The notes: generated by a model from the sequence alone, not told the origin. 64,000 nucleotides of DNA from Hoyosella levis (GCF_026008515.1 NZ_BQYM01000002.1:310001-374000), one strand, 5' to 3'. Positions 1 through 8,987 are shown, counted from the stretch's first letter. Numbers and translations are program-made.

Positions 1-1491
1 GCCGAGGCCGATGGAATCATGCGTCCACACGTACAGCGCGGGCACCTGCATCAGCGCGGCGAGCCGCACGGCGGGGCGCATGTAGTCGCTGAACACGAGG
101 AAGGTGCCACCGTAGGCGCGGGTGGGCCCGTGCAGCACGATGCCATTGAGGATCGATCCCATCGCGTGCTCGCGCACTCCGAAGTGAAGGGTGCGGCCGA
201 ACGGCTGCGCCTTCCAATGGCTGGTGGAGATGCTCTCCGGGCCGAACGAGGGCGAGCCGGGGATGGTCGTGTTGTTCGACTCGGCGAGGTCCGCGGAGCC
301 GCCCCACAGCTCGGGGAGGATCGGGCCGAGCGCTGCGAGGACCTTGCCGGAGGCCTTGCGGGTGGCAATGCCAGCCTCGTCGGGCTCCCAGGTCGGCAGG
401 TGCGATTCCCAGCCCTCGGGGAAGCGACCGGCATGCAGCCGGTCGAAGAGATCCTTGGCCTCGCTGTTCGCGGCGGCCCACGCATCGAACTGCTGCTGCC
501 ACTCGGTGTGGGCCTGCTGCCCGCGCTTGACCACCTCGCGGGCGTGATCGATCACCGCGGGATCCACGTCGAAGCTCGCCTCGGGATCGAAGCCGAGCGC
601 CGTCTTGACCGCTGCGACCTCGTCCGCGCCGAGGGCGGCACCGTGGGACGCGCCCGTGTTCATCTTGTTCGGCGCGGGGTAGCCGATGATGGTGCGCAGG
701 ATGATGATGGACGGCTTGTCGGTGATCTGCTGCGCGCGCTCGACCGCCTCGAGGATGCCGGTGACGTTCTCGCCGCCCTGGACCTGCTCGACGTGCCAGT
801 CGTAGGCCTCGTAGCGCTTGGCCACATCCTCGCCGAGCGCGATGGCGGTGTCATCCTCGATCGAGATCTCGTTGGCGTCGTAGAACACGATCAGGTTGCC
901 GAGCTGCTGGACGCCCGCGAGCGAGGAAGCCTCGGAGGTGACGCCTTCCTCGATGTCGCCATCGGAGGCGATAACGTAGACGTTGTGATCGAAAAGGCTC
1001 TCGCCGACCGGGGTGGACGGATCGAGCATGCCGTGCTCGCGACGAGCCGCCATGGCCATGCCCACGGCGGACGCGAGGCCCTGGCCGAGCGGGCCGGTGG
1101 TGATCTCGACTCCCGCGGTGTGCCCGTGCTCCGGGTGGCCGGGGGTGAGGCTTCCCCACTTGCGCAGCTGCTTGAGGTCATCGAGCTCGAGGCCGTAGCC
1201 CGAGAGATACAGCTGGATGTATTGGGTGAGGCTCGAATGACCGCAGGAAAGGACAAACCGGTCGCGGCCGACCCACTCGGGGTCGGTCGGGTCATGACGC
1301 ATGATCCGCTGGTACAGGACATAGGCAAGCGGGGCGAGGCTCATGGCGGTGCCGGGGTGCCCGCTCCCGCAGTGCTGCACGGCGTCGGCTGCCAGCACCC
1401 GGATCGTGTCGACGGCACGAGTGTCGAGCTCGGTCCAGTCATCAGGTAGGTGAGGGGTTGTCAAGGTGCGGATCTCGTCTGCTGCCGACAC
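1..1491 (-). CDS. tkt: Transketolase, C-terminus beyond window edge
   Basis: Transketolase of the pentose phosphate pathway, a cytosolic thiamine-diphosphate enzyme that moves two-carbon units between sugar phosphates. The 497 visible codons carry the family landmarks GHPGTAM (about residue 44), GPLGQG (about 133) and the diphosphate/Mg motif SDGDIEEG (about 176), then the conserved stretch GVREHAMG near the edge. The last third of the protein, about 200 residues, lies outside the window. I start at GTG 1491 because AGGAGA lies 9 bases upstream; an in-frame TTG at 1464 is the alternative. It is divergent from ctaB across 264 bases, the same arrangement as Rv1449c/Rv1451. Identity is secure from the family motifs and the context. 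Confidence 0.96.
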   Translation of the reverse strand, partial: MSAADEIRTLTTPHLPDDWTELDTRAVDTIRVLAADAVQHCGSGHPGTAMSLAPLAYVLYQRIMRHDPTDPEWVGRDRFVLSCGHSSLTQYIQLYLSGYGLELDDLKQLRKWGSLTPGHPEHGHTAGVEITTGPLGQGLASAVGMAMAARREHGMLDPSTPVGESLFDHNVYVIASDGDIEEGVTSEASSLAGVQQLGNLIVFYDANEISIEDDTAIALGEDVAKRYEAYDWHVEQVQGGENVTGILEAVERAQQITDKPSIIILRTIIGYPAPNKMNTGASHGAALGADEVAAVKTALGFDPEASFDVDPAVIDHAREVVKRGQQAHTEWQQQFDAWAAANSEAKDLFDRLHAGRFPEGWESHLPTWEPDEAGIATRKASGKVLAALGPILPELWGGSADLAESNNTTIPGSPSFGPESISTSHWKAQPFGRTLHFGVREHAMGSILNGIVLHGPTRAYGGTFLVFSDYMRPAVRLAALMQVPALYVWTHDSIGLG

Positions 1492-1755
1492 TGGTTGGCT
1501 TCTCCTGGAATGCTGGAACAGTTGTGGACCGATGGTATCCCTGCTCAATGGTGCCATCCCCGCCACCCTAGCGGCGAATCCCGAGCCAGCGAGTCGCGGG
1601 ACAGGATCATGGGATACCGTGATTCGGCAGGTTCGACCGCTCCGACTACCATCATGGTCTGTAGGCACCGGAACGAAACGAGGATCCTGGCGAGCGGCCC
1701 CTGCGCGCGGGCACGCCATCACGCAATGTGAGTCCAGGTATCGCTAGGAGACAAA

Positions 1756-2766
1756 GTGCGGATGAGGGCGCAAGCAGGCAACGGGCATGGCTTCGCCCAG
1801 AGCGCGCACGAGGCACCCGGAGAATCGGGCTCCGACCACGCCGGGGCGCCTCGCGGCATGCTTGGCCAGGCTCGCAGCAAGGTCATGGCCTACGTGGCGC
1901 TGACCAAGCCGCGCGTAATCGAGCTCCTTCTCGTCACGACCATCCCGGCGATGCTGCTCGCCTCTCGCGGCACCGTTGATCCTTTGCTGATCCTCGCCAC
2001 GCTGTTCGGCGGAACGATGGCAGCAGCGAGCGCCAACAGCCTCAACTGCGTGGTCGACGCCGACATCGACAAGGTGATGAAGCGGACCGCCCGGCGGCCC
2101 CTGGCCCGCGATGCGGTCCCCACCTCCCACGCCCTGGTATTCGGCCTGTTGCTTGGCGTGGGATCCTTCGCGTGGCTCTGGTGGGCCACCAATCTGCTCG
2201 CGGGCGTGCTCGCGGTCGCGACGATCCTGTTCTACATCTTCATCTACACGATGATCCTCAAGCGCCGTACGTCGCAGAACATCGTGTGGGGCGGCGCCGC
2301 CGGGTGCATGCCCGTCATGATCGGCTGGGCCGCTTCCACCGGCACCCTCGAATGGCCCGCCCTCGTCATGTTCCTCATCGTGTTCTTCTGGACGCCACCG
2401 CACACCTGGGCGCTCGCGATGCGCTACAAGGAGGACTACCGCGTCGCCGGGGTGCCCATGCTGCCCGTCGTCATGGACGAGGCCGGGGTGACCAAGCGGA
2501 TCGTGCTCTACACCTGGGCGACCGTGCTGACCACGCTGGTGCTGGCATGGTGGACCGGTGTGATCTACGCGATCGCGGCGCTCGTCGTGGGAATCTGGTT
2601 CCTCGTGATGGCCCACCGCCTCTACGCGGGCGTCAAGGCAGGCGAGCCGGTCAAGCCCCTCAAGCTCTTCCTCATGTCGAACAATTATCTCGCGGCCGTG
2701 TTCTTTGCCCTCGCCGTGGACTCCGTGCTGGGCTTCGCCACCATGAGCGAGCTCCTCACCGGATAG
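1756..2766 (+). CDS. ctaB: Protoheme IX farnesyltransferase (heme O synthase)
   Basis: Integral membrane UbiA-family prenyltransferase that farnesylates heme B to heme O, the first step of heme A synthesis for aa3-type cytochrome oxidase. The prenyl-diphosphate motif N-x3-D-x3-D is visible at N97, D101 and D105, and the rest is a run of hydrophobic helices. At 336 residues it has an N-terminal extension of about 40 residues compared with many homologues. GTG 1756 follows AGGAG (1746-1750) by 5 bases; ATG 1762 is a possible alternative. The next step, ctaA, is encoded nearby on the other strand (4341-5309). The region just after the stop is filled with repeats. Confidence 0.95.
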   Translation: MRMRAQAGNGHGFAQSAHEAPGESGSDHAGAPRGMLGQARSKVMAYVALTKPRVIELLLVTTIPAMLLASRGTVDPLLILATLFGGTMAAASANSLNCVVDADIDKVMKRTARRPLARDAVPTSHALVFGLLLGVGSFAWLWWATNLLAGVLAVATILFYIFIYTMILKRRTSQNIVWGGAAGCMPVMIGWAASTGTLEWPALVMFLIVFFWTPPHTWALAMRYKEDYRVAGVPMLPVVMDEAGVTKRIVLYTWATVLTTLVLAWWTGVIYAIAALVVGIWFLVMAHRLYAGVKAGEPVKPLKLFLMSNNYLAAVFFALAVDSVLGFATMSELLTG

Positions 2767-2771
2767 CTCGC

Positions 2772-2816
2772 GACGGCCGGGACGGCCGGAGTGGCCGGGA
2801 CGGCCGGGGTGGCCGC
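2772..2816. repeat. GC-rich tandem repeat downstream of ctaB
   Basis: Two 18-base units (2781-2798 and 2799-2816) that differ at two positions, preceded by a partial copy. The region is non-coding, between the convergent genes ctaB and qor, and it leads directly into the inverted-repeat element at 2814-2879. Confidence 0.75.
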
Positions 2817-2879
2817 AAACGCGATAGAAGATGCTGATTTGGCCGAGTATTTTCTATCGCGTTTGACCGTTTCCGGTGC
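2814..2879. repeat. Inverted-repeat element, copy 1
   Basis: Perfect 13-base arms AAACGCGATAGAA (2817-2829) and TTCTATCGCGTTT (2852-2864) flank a 22-base centre. Conserved flanks are CCG before the left arm and a GTTTC...GTGCTTTT stretch after the right arm. A second copy with identical arms, the same 22-base spacing and similar flanks lies at 15492-15560. Both lie between convergent genes. There is no T-tract directly after the stem, so a simple intrinsic terminator does not explain the conserved flanks. Confidence 0.85.
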
Positions 2880-2892
2880 TTTTGCCTGCGCC

Positions 2893-2952
2893 AGGCCACC
2901 GCGGCGCCTTTCCGCCAGGCCACCGCGGCGCCTTTCCGCCCGGCCACCGCGG
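2893..2952. repeat. 24-base tandem repeat abutting the qor stop codon
   Basis: Two identical 24-base units (2893-2916, 2917-2940) and a half unit (2941-2952). The last base of the array touches the minus-strand stop codon of the quinone oxidoreductase (2953-2955). Similar arrays abut minus-strand stop codons at 33188-33268 and 36801-36864. Confidence 0.85.
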
Positions 2953-3918
2953 CTACGGCAGCAGGACGATCGAACCTGTGGTGCGCCGTCCCTCGAGATC
3001 CTCGTGCGCCCGAGCCGCCTCCGCGAGGGGATAGGTCGCGCCAACGCGGGGCGCCAGGGTGCCGTCCGCGATCGCGCCGAGGATCTCCCCGGCCCGCCAT
3101 TCGAGCTCCTCGCGGGTGCGCAGGAAGTGCCCAAGGGAGGGGCGGGCGAGGAACACTGATCCGGCCTGATTGAGGCGCTGGGGATCGAACGGCGGGACAG
3201 GACCGCTGGCGGCGCCGAAGAGCGCGACCGTGCCGCGTATCCGCACGCTGGCGAGGCTGGCATCGAAGGTATCGCGGCCCACCCCGTCGAACACGGCATC
3301 CACACCTCGTCCGTCGGTGAGGTCGCGCACGCGCTGGGCGAGATCCGGCCCGTATCGGAGCACGTGTGCAGCACCGGCACCCCGGGAGAGCTGCTCCTTG
3401 TCGTCCGTGGAGACCGTGGTGATCACGGTCGCGCCGCGAGCGGTGGCGAGCTGGGTGAGCAGGAGGCCAACGCCACCGGCGCCGGCATGGACGAGGAGGG
3501 TCTCGCCGGCCTCGACCGGGTGCACGGAGTTGATGAGGTAATGCGCCGTCATGCCCTGCAGGAGGATCGAAGCGGCCACGGCGGGTTCCACAGCATCGGG
3601 CACGGCCACCGCGGCGCTGGCCGGGACGCGGACGAGCTCGGCGTAGCTGCCCGGTGCCGCGGCCCAGGCGACGCGGTCGCCGATGGCGAGGCCCTGCACG
3701 CCGTCAGCGACCTCGATGATGGTGCCGGTGGCCTCCGACCCCGGGATGTAGGGAAGCTCGGTGGGGTAGGTGCCAGTGCGGAAGTACACGTCGATGAAAT
3801 TCACACCGATCGCGTCGGTCCGGACGAGGACCTCCCCGGAGCGCGGAGCCGGGTCAGCCAGCTCCTGATGCTCGAGGACCTCTGGACCACCGTGCCGGTT
3901 CACCTGGATTGCGCGCAT
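2953..3918 (-). CDS. qor: Quinone oxidoreductase, zinc-free MDR family
   Basis: NADPH:quinone oxidoreductase-type member of the medium-chain dehydrogenase/reductase superfamily, 321 residues, the usual length. It has the N-terminal GroES-like domain with VLVRTDAIGVNFIDVYFRTG (31-50) and the nucleotide-binding motif AGAGGVG (145-151). The catalytic and structural zinc ligands of alcohol dehydrogenases are missing, as in the QOR/zeta-crystallin group. It sits at the position of Rv1454c, convergent with ctaB. The physiological substrate cannot be read from the sequence. Confidence 0.9.
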   Translation of the reverse strand: MRAIQVNRHGGPEVLEHQELADPAPRSGEVLVRTDAIGVNFIDVYFRTGTYPTELPYIPGSEATGTIIEVADGVQGLAIGDRVAWAAAPGSYAELVRVPASAAVAVPDAVEPAVAASILLQGMTAHYLINSVHPVEAGETLLVHAGAGGVGLLLTQLATARGATVITTVSTDDKEQLSRGAGAAHVLRYGPDLAQRVRDLTDGRGVDAVFDGVGRDTFDASLASVRIRGTVALFGAASGPVPPFDPQRLNQAGSVFLARPSLGHFLRTREELEWRAGEILGAIADGTLAPRVGATYPLAEAARAHEDLEGRRTTGSIVLLP

Positions 3919-3967
3919 GAACTGTGTTCTACACCCTTCCGGATGTCCATGCGAACGGGCCTGCCGG

Positions 3968-3973
3968 TAACCT
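3968..3973 (+). promoter_or_regulatory. -10 element of a probable leaderless gene
   Basis: TAACCT fits the actinobacterial TANNNT -10 pattern and ends 6 bases before ATG 3980. No Shine-Dalgarno sequence precedes that ATG. Confidence 0.5.
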
Positions 3974-3979
3974 GTGGCT

Positions 3980-4297
3980 ATGAGTGAGAACCAGATTCAG
4001 GATGAGGCCACGGTGCCCGGTAGCGCGGCGTCAGCGGTGAAGGAGTTCATCGGTGCCCATGGTGGTTCCGCAAAGGCTGTGCTCCAGCCGCTAGGCCGCA
4101 TAGGCGTGCGCGTGACGCTGGTGGGCGCCGACGGCATTCTCGGCGATCAGGTCGTGGCGGATATGGCGACGGCGAAGGCGCTGGTGGAACAGACCGCGGA
4201 CCTCGAGGAGGCCGAGTGGGATCGTGAGCTCACCTCCGTCGCGACGCCGGCTCCCGGGCATGCGTTGCGGATGGCTGGCTGGGTGGCGAACTCCTAG
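3980..4297 (+). CDS. Conserved-looking protein of unknown function, 105 aa
   Basis: A small acidic soluble protein with no membrane segment and no signal peptide. I recognise no family. Visible features are an Ala/Val/Gly-rich centre with a possible beta-alpha-beta pattern (GRIGVRVTLVGADGILGD) followed by a helical acidic stretch. I start at ATG 3980 because a -10-like hexamer lies just upstream; an in-frame GTG at 3974 is the alternative. It is divergent from qor and convergent with ctaA, in the position of Rv1455, but I cannot confirm homology. Codon use resembles its neighbours, so I regard it as a real gene. Confidence 0.7.
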   Translation: MSENQIQDEATVPGSAASAVKEFIGAHGGSAKAVLQPLGRIGVRVTLVGADGILGDQVVADMATAKALVEQTADLEEAEWDRELTSVATPAPGHALRMAGWVANS

Positions 4298-4340
4298 TCG
4301 TCCGGCACCCGGGGAGCGCCGTCGACCGCCGCAACGGCGG

Positions 4341-5309
4341 CTAGGCGGGCTGCGCGATGCGTTCCCCGGTGCCGGGACGCGCGGGGAGCGGTGCCTTTCG
4401 TGCCGTCATGGTGTTCCAGAGCGCGGCGGTGGCGGCGGTGCAGAGCGCGGCACCCGCGATGTGGAACGGAATGAGCTGAGCGGGCACCTGCAGCGCGTAC
4501 TGGGTTACCCCGAGCAGCGCCTGCGCGATGATCGCGAGGATGAGGATCCCGAGCGCACGGAGGACGTTCCGCGGCGCGCGGACCGCAGCGAGGCCGAAGC
4601 CAAGCCCGACGACAAGGGCGAGGTATGCCACGGTGAACTGCGAGTGGGCGTGCGCGAGGTTGACGATCTCGATCTCGAGCCGCGCTACGGAGTTGTCCCC
4701 GGCGTGCGGGCCCGCTGCGGTGACCATGGTGCCGGCAAGGAGCGTGGCGGTGAGCGCGGCGCCGGATACCGCCGTGAGCGCGCGCAACGGCCCCGGCACG
4801 ACGGCCCTGTTCACACCGTCGTCGGGCTCGCCGATCTTGCCGTAGAGAATCACGGCGATCCACACCATCGCCATCGAGACGAGCAGGTGGATCGCTACGG
4901 TCCACCAGAGCAGGCCGGTGAGCACCGTGATCCCACCGATGCCGGCCTGCAGGGCAGTCGATAGCGGCATCACCCAGGCGTAGACGAGGATCTCGCGCCG
5001 GCGGTGGGCGCGCGTGACGGCGAGAACGATAGCGATCGCGACGGCCACCACGATGAAGGTGAGCAGGCGGTTGCCGAACTCGACGACCTGATGGACGGTC
5101 GCGACTTCCTCGACAGCCACAGGGGTGAACGAGCCCGGGAAGCATTGTGGCCAGGTCGGGCAGCCGAGGCCCGATGCGGTGACACGCACGATGGAGCCGG
5201 TAACGGCGATGCCTGCCTGGGTGAGGATGACGAGGATCGCGATGATCCTCTGGGCGCGCAGCGACGGCAGGGGAAGGCGCTCGACCAGGCTCAGGTATGC
5301 ACGTATCAC
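4341..5309 (-). CDS. ctaA: Heme A synthase
   Basis: CtaA/Cox15-type membrane protein that oxidises the C8 methyl of heme O to the formyl group of heme A. It has about eight hydrophobic segments over 322 residues. Histidines expected to bind heme are visible at H73 (TVHQVVEFGN), H141 (AIHLLVS), H220/H222 (NLAHAHSQF) and H283 (PFHIAGA). An extracytoplasmic cysteine pair, C50 and C56, is present as in Gram-positive CtaA. GTG 5309 lies 7 bases after a TACCAT hexamer, so the mRNA is probably leaderless. It is Rv1456c-like and works with ctaB. Confidence 0.93.
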   Translation of the reverse strand: MIRAYLSLVERLPLPSLRAQRIIAILVILTQAGIAVTGSIVRVTASGLGCPTWPQCFPGSFTPVAVEEVATVHQVVEFGNRLLTFIVVAVAIAIVLAVTRAHRRREILVYAWVMPLSTALQAGIGGITVLTGLLWWTVAIHLLVSMAMVWIAVILYGKIGEPDDGVNRAVVPGPLRALTAVSGAALTATLLAGTMVTAAGPHAGDNSVARLEIEIVNLAHAHSQFTVAYLALVVGLGFGLAAVRAPRNVLRALGILILAIIAQALLGVTQYALQVPAQLIPFHIAGAALCTAATAALWNTMTARKAPLPARPGTGERIAQPA

Positions 5310-5316
5310 GATGACG

Positions 5317-5322
5317 ATGGTA
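5317..5322 (-). promoter_or_regulatory. -10 element of leaderless ctaA
   Basis: On the minus strand TACCAT ends 7 bases before the GTG start of ctaA. No Shine-Dalgarno sequence is visible in the gap. Confidence 0.5.
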
Positions 5323-5397
5323 GAGGGTCCGGCGGGGTGATCGCCGCCTCGCCCCCAGCGGTCCAGCCCAGCTGCTCGCCTCGGGGCCAGCCGCCGG

Positions 5398-6246
5398 TCA
5401 GGTGAAACGGAAGGTGCGGGCGGCGCCGAGGGTGAACAGCACGGCCCAGCCGACGAGTATCAGCAAGGGGAGCGGCCCGGCCTGGCCGGTCAGGCCGCCC
5501 TGGAGAGCGGCCACGAGCGCGCCCGACGGCGTGAGCTCCGCGATGGTGGTGGCATTGCTAGCAGGGGCAGCGCTGGGGGAGATGCTCGCGGCGAGCACGA
5601 TGCTACCGATGCCAGCGAGCACGAACCAGAGCAGGTTGGCGAGGGCGAGGACGATCTCGGCGCGCAGCCAGCCGCCGAGGAACAGCCCCAGCGCGGCGAA
5701 GGCGACCGTGCCGATGGCGACGGCGGGAATGCTGGCGAGCAGGTCGAGCGGGGCGGGCCGCCATCCGAGCGCGAGGGCGATCGCGCCGAGCACCACCATC
5801 TGGAGCGCCACGACGATGACGACAGCAGCGGACTTGCCTCCGATGATGGCCCAGGTGGGCAGCGGCGTCGCCCCGAGTCGCTTGAGGGCGCCGTAGCGCC
5901 TGTCGAACCCCACGGCGATGGCTTGCCCGGTGAACGCGGTGGACATGATGGCAAGGGCGAGGATGCCCGGGATGATGGCTGCGGCGCGGGGCTCGCTGAC
6001 TGATCCGACGGGCAGGATGGCGAACCCGATGAGCAGGGTGATGGGGATCAGCAGGGTGAGCAGGAGCTGCTCGCCGTTGCGCAGCAGGAGCAACAGCTCG
6101 AGCCGGGCCTGGGCGGCTAGCATGGGCAGAGCCCGGGCCGCCTGGGGCGCGGGGGCGAACGTGCCGACGGGGAACCTGGCTCCCACCGAGGTGGACGGGG
6201 CAGGGGCAGCTGAAGCTGGGTTGGATCGTGCTGGGGTCGATGTCAT
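5398..6246 (-). CDS. ABC-2 type exporter, permease subunit
   Basis: Integral membrane subunit, 282 residues, with about six hydrophobic segments and the usual ABC-2 layout: a short cytosolic N-terminus rich in Pro/Ala, then helices starting near LELLLLLRNGEQLLLTLLIP. ATG 6246 is one base after the stop of the ATPase gene, so the two are clearly co-transcribed; an in-frame ATG at 6288 would overlap the ATPase and is less likely. This is the Rv1457c/Rv1458c exporter pair next to ctaA. The transported substrate is unknown. Confidence 0.88.
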   Translation of the reverse strand: MTSTPARSNPASAAPAPSTSVGARFPVGTFAPAPQAARALPMLAAQARLELLLLLRNGEQLLLTLLIPITLLIGFAILPVGSVSEPRAAAIIPGILALAIMSTAFTGQAIAVGFDRRYGALKRLGATPLPTWAIIGGKSAAVVIVVALQMVVLGAIALALGWRPAPLDLLASIPAVAIGTVAFAALGLFLGGWLRAEIVLALANLLWFVLAGIGSIVLAASISPSAAPASNATTIAELTPSGALVAALQGGLTGQAGPLPLLILVGWAVLFTLGAARTFRFT

Positions 6247-6247
6247 A

Positions 6248-7192
6248 TCAGCCTCGTAGTTCGCGTCCGGTGAGCTCGAGGAAGACATCCTCGAGCGAGC
6301 GCTGCTCGACCCTCAGGTTGGTGGCGAGCACGTTCATGCGCGCGCACCAGCTCGTGACGGTGGCGAGCACGGGCGGTGTGATGTCTCCCTCGACGAGATA
6401 GATGCCGGGGGATGGCTCGTGGCAGTGGTAGTCCTCCGGCAGGGCAGCGAGCAGCAGCAGCGTGTCGAGCCCGGGCGGGGCAGTGAACCGGAGCTGGCCA
6501 TGGGCGCCCCGGCTGGTGAGCTCGCGCGGGGTTCCGCGATCGATGACGCGGCCGTGGTCGATGATGACGATGTGATCGGCGAGGTGCTCGGCCTCGTCCA
6601 TCATGTGCGTGGTGAGCAGGACGGTGACGCCATCGCGGCGCAGCGCCTCGATGAGCTCCCACACCAGGCGGCGGGCCTGCGCGTCGAGCCCGGCTGTGGG
6701 CTCGTCGAGGAAGACGAGCTCGGGGCGGCCCACCAGCGCGCAGGCAAGGGCGAGGCGTTGCTGCTGCCCGCCGGAGAGGCGGCGGTAGGGCGTGCGGGCG
6801 GCGTCGGTGAGACCGAGCGTGGCGAGCAGCCAGTCCGGGTCGAGCGGGTTGCGGGTGTAGCGCGCGACGAGCCGCAGCATCTCAGCGGCCCTCGCGCCGG
6901 GGTAGGCGCCGCCGCCCTGGAGCATGACGCCGATCCGGGGAGCTAGCTCAGCCCGCTGGGTCACGGGATCAAGCCCGAGGACGCGCACTGTTCCGGAATC
7001 GGGGGCGAGGAATCCCTCGCACATCTCCACGGTGGTGGTCTTGCCAGCGCCGTTCGGCCCGAGCAGGGCGAGCACGCTGCCGCGCGGGACGGTGAGATCG
7101 AGATCGTCGACGGCCTGCGTGGCACCGAAGCTCTTGCGCGCGCCGCGCAGGGCCACGGCGGGTTCTGGGGATTCCGGTGCTGGGTGGCTCAC
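6248..7192 (-). CDS. ABC-2 type exporter, ATPase subunit
   Basis: ATP-binding subunit, 314 residues, of the DrrA/CcmA type. The Walker A motif GPNGAGKT is at 45-52, the signature LSGGQQQRLALA near 140, Walker B LVFLDEPTAGLD follows it, and the switch region is LLTTHMMDEAEHL. The extra C-terminal domain of about 90 residues is usual for this exporter group. It is upstream of, and almost contiguous with, the permease gene, in the same order as Rv1458c-Rv1457c. Specificity cannot be inferred. Confidence 0.93.
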   Translation of the reverse strand: MSHPAPESPEPAVALRGARKSFGATQAVDDLDLTVPRGSVLALLGPNGAGKTTTVEMCEGFLAPDSGTVRVLGLDPVTQRAELAPRIGVMLQGGGAYPGARAAEMLRLVARYTRNPLDPDWLLATLGLTDAARTPYRRLSGGQQQRLALACALVGRPELVFLDEPTAGLDAQARRLVWELIEALRRDGVTVLLTTHMMDEAEHLADHIVIIDHGRVIDRGTPRELTSRGAHGQLRFTAPPGLDTLLLLAALPEDYHCHEPSPGIYLVEGDITPPVLATVTSWCARMNVLATNLRVEQRSLEDVFLELTGRELRG

Positions 7193-7203
7193 GACGTCTC
7201 AGG

Positions 7204-8877
7204 TTAGGCGCTCGGGGCGGGTTTGTGGAAAACGGGCAGTGCGTCTCGCCATACCGGGCGCCTGCGCAGCACCGCGACGAGCACCCCGAGGATGAGGAGC
7301 GCGCCGAAGACTGCCTGCACGATGACCCACGGCTCGTACTCCGCCCCGTTGGGCATCAGGATGACGCTGATGATCGCGGAGATGGCGATGGCGGGGATGC
7401 GGAACACGGGCCGGGTCGCCCAGGCCGCGAGCGGGATGAGCGCCCAGAGCAGGTACCACGGCTGGACTACGGGGAACAGGAACACCATCGCCGCGAGCGA
7501 GACGCCGAGCGCGCCCACGGGATGCAGGCGGCCGGCGTGGGTGGCGAAGAGCATCCGGACCACGATGACCGCGGCGACGACCGCAGCGATGGGCCGCGTG
7601 ACGTTGAGGATGGCCGTGGTGTGGTCTCCGAGCCCGAGCAGCACGCCCACCTGCCCCGTGCCGAGCCCCAGCAGGGTGGGGATGGACATCCAGCTGCGCA
7701 CGGCATTGGCGGTGCCAAGCGTATTGACCCAGCCGAAGCCGAGCCCGCTCGCCAGGGACGCCGCGGCTATTCCCGCGGCCGCGAGGATGGCGAGCAACAT
7801 CGCGGCCGCGGCGATGGAGCTTAATCCGCGGCCCCAGCGCCGAGCGAGGGCCATGCCGACGAAGCCGAGGGCGAGGATGGAGGGAATCTTGATGGTGGAG
7901 GACAGGACGATGATCATGCAGCCGCCGAGCAGCAGGAGCAGCGCCCGGCCGCGCAGTGGCGCCGTGCCCTCGATCGCCTTGAGGGCGACCTCGACGCCGA
8001 CGACCATCATGCCGATCATCAGTGCCTCGTTGTGGACCCCGGCAACGAGATGAAAGATCAGGAGGGGGTTGGCGGCGCCGAGCCAGAGGGCGATCACGGG
8101 ATCGACGCCGCACCGCCGGGCGAGCCGGGGCAGGGCCCAGATGATCATGAGGACCCCGGCGACGGCGAGCGCGCGGTGCAGCAGGATCCCGGCGACGATG
8201 TTGTAGCCGGTGATGGAGGCGATGCCCTCGCCCATCCAGAGGAAGAGGGGACCGTAGGGGGCAGGGGTCTCGCGCCAGATATTGGGCACGGTGCGGGCGA
8301 GCACGTGGTCGACGCCAAGGGCCTGGGCTGGTCCAAGGGCGTAGGGGTCGAGGCCGCGCGCGGCGATCTCGCTCTGCGCGAGGTATGAGTAGACGTCCCG
8401 GCTGAACATGGGCGGGGCGATGAGCAGCGGCGCGATCCACAGCAGCAAGGTGTGGTCGAGCTGCGGGCGGGACAGCCGGCGAGGAGCGTTGTGGGTGACG
8501 AAGTTGCCGATGACGAACCGACCGAGCATCAGCCAGGCCAGCATGACCATGGCGGTTCCGGTGATGCCGAGGGTCAGCGCCACGGCGGGCATGCGGGCGG
8601 GCAGGCCGAGGAGCCGAAGCCCGGCCACTGGGTTCTGGAGGACCGGTTGCGCGCCGGCGCCAAGCGCGGCGATCGCCATGAGGATCGCGCCCGCCGCGCC
8701 GAAGCGGCGGACGGATCGGAACTGGGCGGTCTCGGCGGCGTCAAGCGCCGGGCGGGGAGCCTCGTCGCCGTGGAGGTGGGCGAGCCGGTCGTCGAAGCGC
8801 GCGAGGCCCCGTCGCCGTGGTGGGGGCACGGGCGGCGTGGCAGGATCGTCGCGGGGCGCGGGGGTTTTCGCCGGCAC
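7204..8877 (-). CDS. mptB: Alpha-1,6-mannopyranosyltransferase MptB (GT-C)
   Basis: Polytopic polyprenol-phosphomannose-dependent mannosyltransferase that starts the alpha-1,6-mannan core of lipomannan and lipoarabinomannan in mycolate bacteria. The 557-residue protein has a proline-rich cytosolic N-terminus (about 80 residues), then 13 or so hydrophobic segments. After the second to third helix come the acidic DVYSYLAQSEIAARG and PAPYGPLFLW stretches typical of the GT-C fold of this family. GTG 8877 lies 8 bases after TAGGCT, again a leaderless arrangement. It is the Rv1459c equivalent, divergent from sufR. The family call is strong; the exact linkage follows from orthology. Confidence 0.88.
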   Translation of the reverse strand: MPAKTPAPRDDPATPPVPPPRRRGLARFDDRLAHLHGDEAPRPALDAAETAQFRSVRRFGAAGAILMAIAALGAGAQPVLQNPVAGLRLLGLPARMPAVALTLGITGTAMVMLAWLMLGRFVIGNFVTHNAPRRLSRPQLDHTLLLWIAPLLIAPPMFSRDVYSYLAQSEIAARGLDPYALGPAQALGVDHVLARTVPNIWRETPAPYGPLFLWMGEGIASITGYNIVAGILLHRALAVAGVLMIIWALPRLARRCGVDPVIALWLGAANPLLIFHLVAGVHNEALMIGMMVVGVEVALKAIEGTAPLRGRALLLLLGGCMIIVLSSTIKIPSILALGFVGMALARRWGRGLSSIAAAAMLLAILAAAGIAAASLASGLGFGWVNTLGTANAVRSWMSIPTLLGLGTGQVGVLLGLGDHTTAILNVTRPIAAVVAAVIVVRMLFATHAGRLHPVGALGVSLAAMVFLFPVVQPWYLLWALIPLAAWATRPVFRIPAIAISAIISVILMPNGAEYEPWVIVQAVFGALLILGVLVAVLRRRPVWRDALPVFHKPAPSA

Positions 8878-8967
8878 AGTAGAGCAGCCTACTGGGCGCT
8901 GGGCCCCGCGTGGGCGCCCCTGGCGTGCTAAGGGTGCCCTGGGTAGACGCCTTGGTCGAATTCCGTC

Positions 8968-8982
8968 ACACTAGTGTTGTGA
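8968..8982. promoter_or_regulatory. SufR operator (ACACT-N5-TGTGA)
   Basis: ACACT AGTGT TGTGA lies 6-20 bases upstream of the sufR start. It overlaps TAGTGT (8972-8977), a likely -10 element, so a bound repressor would block RNA polymerase. The half-sites match the inverted repeat reported, as I recall, for M. tuberculosis SufR on its own promoter. One operator would control the whole sufRBDCSUT operon. Confidence 0.8.
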
Positions 8983-8987
8983 AAACA

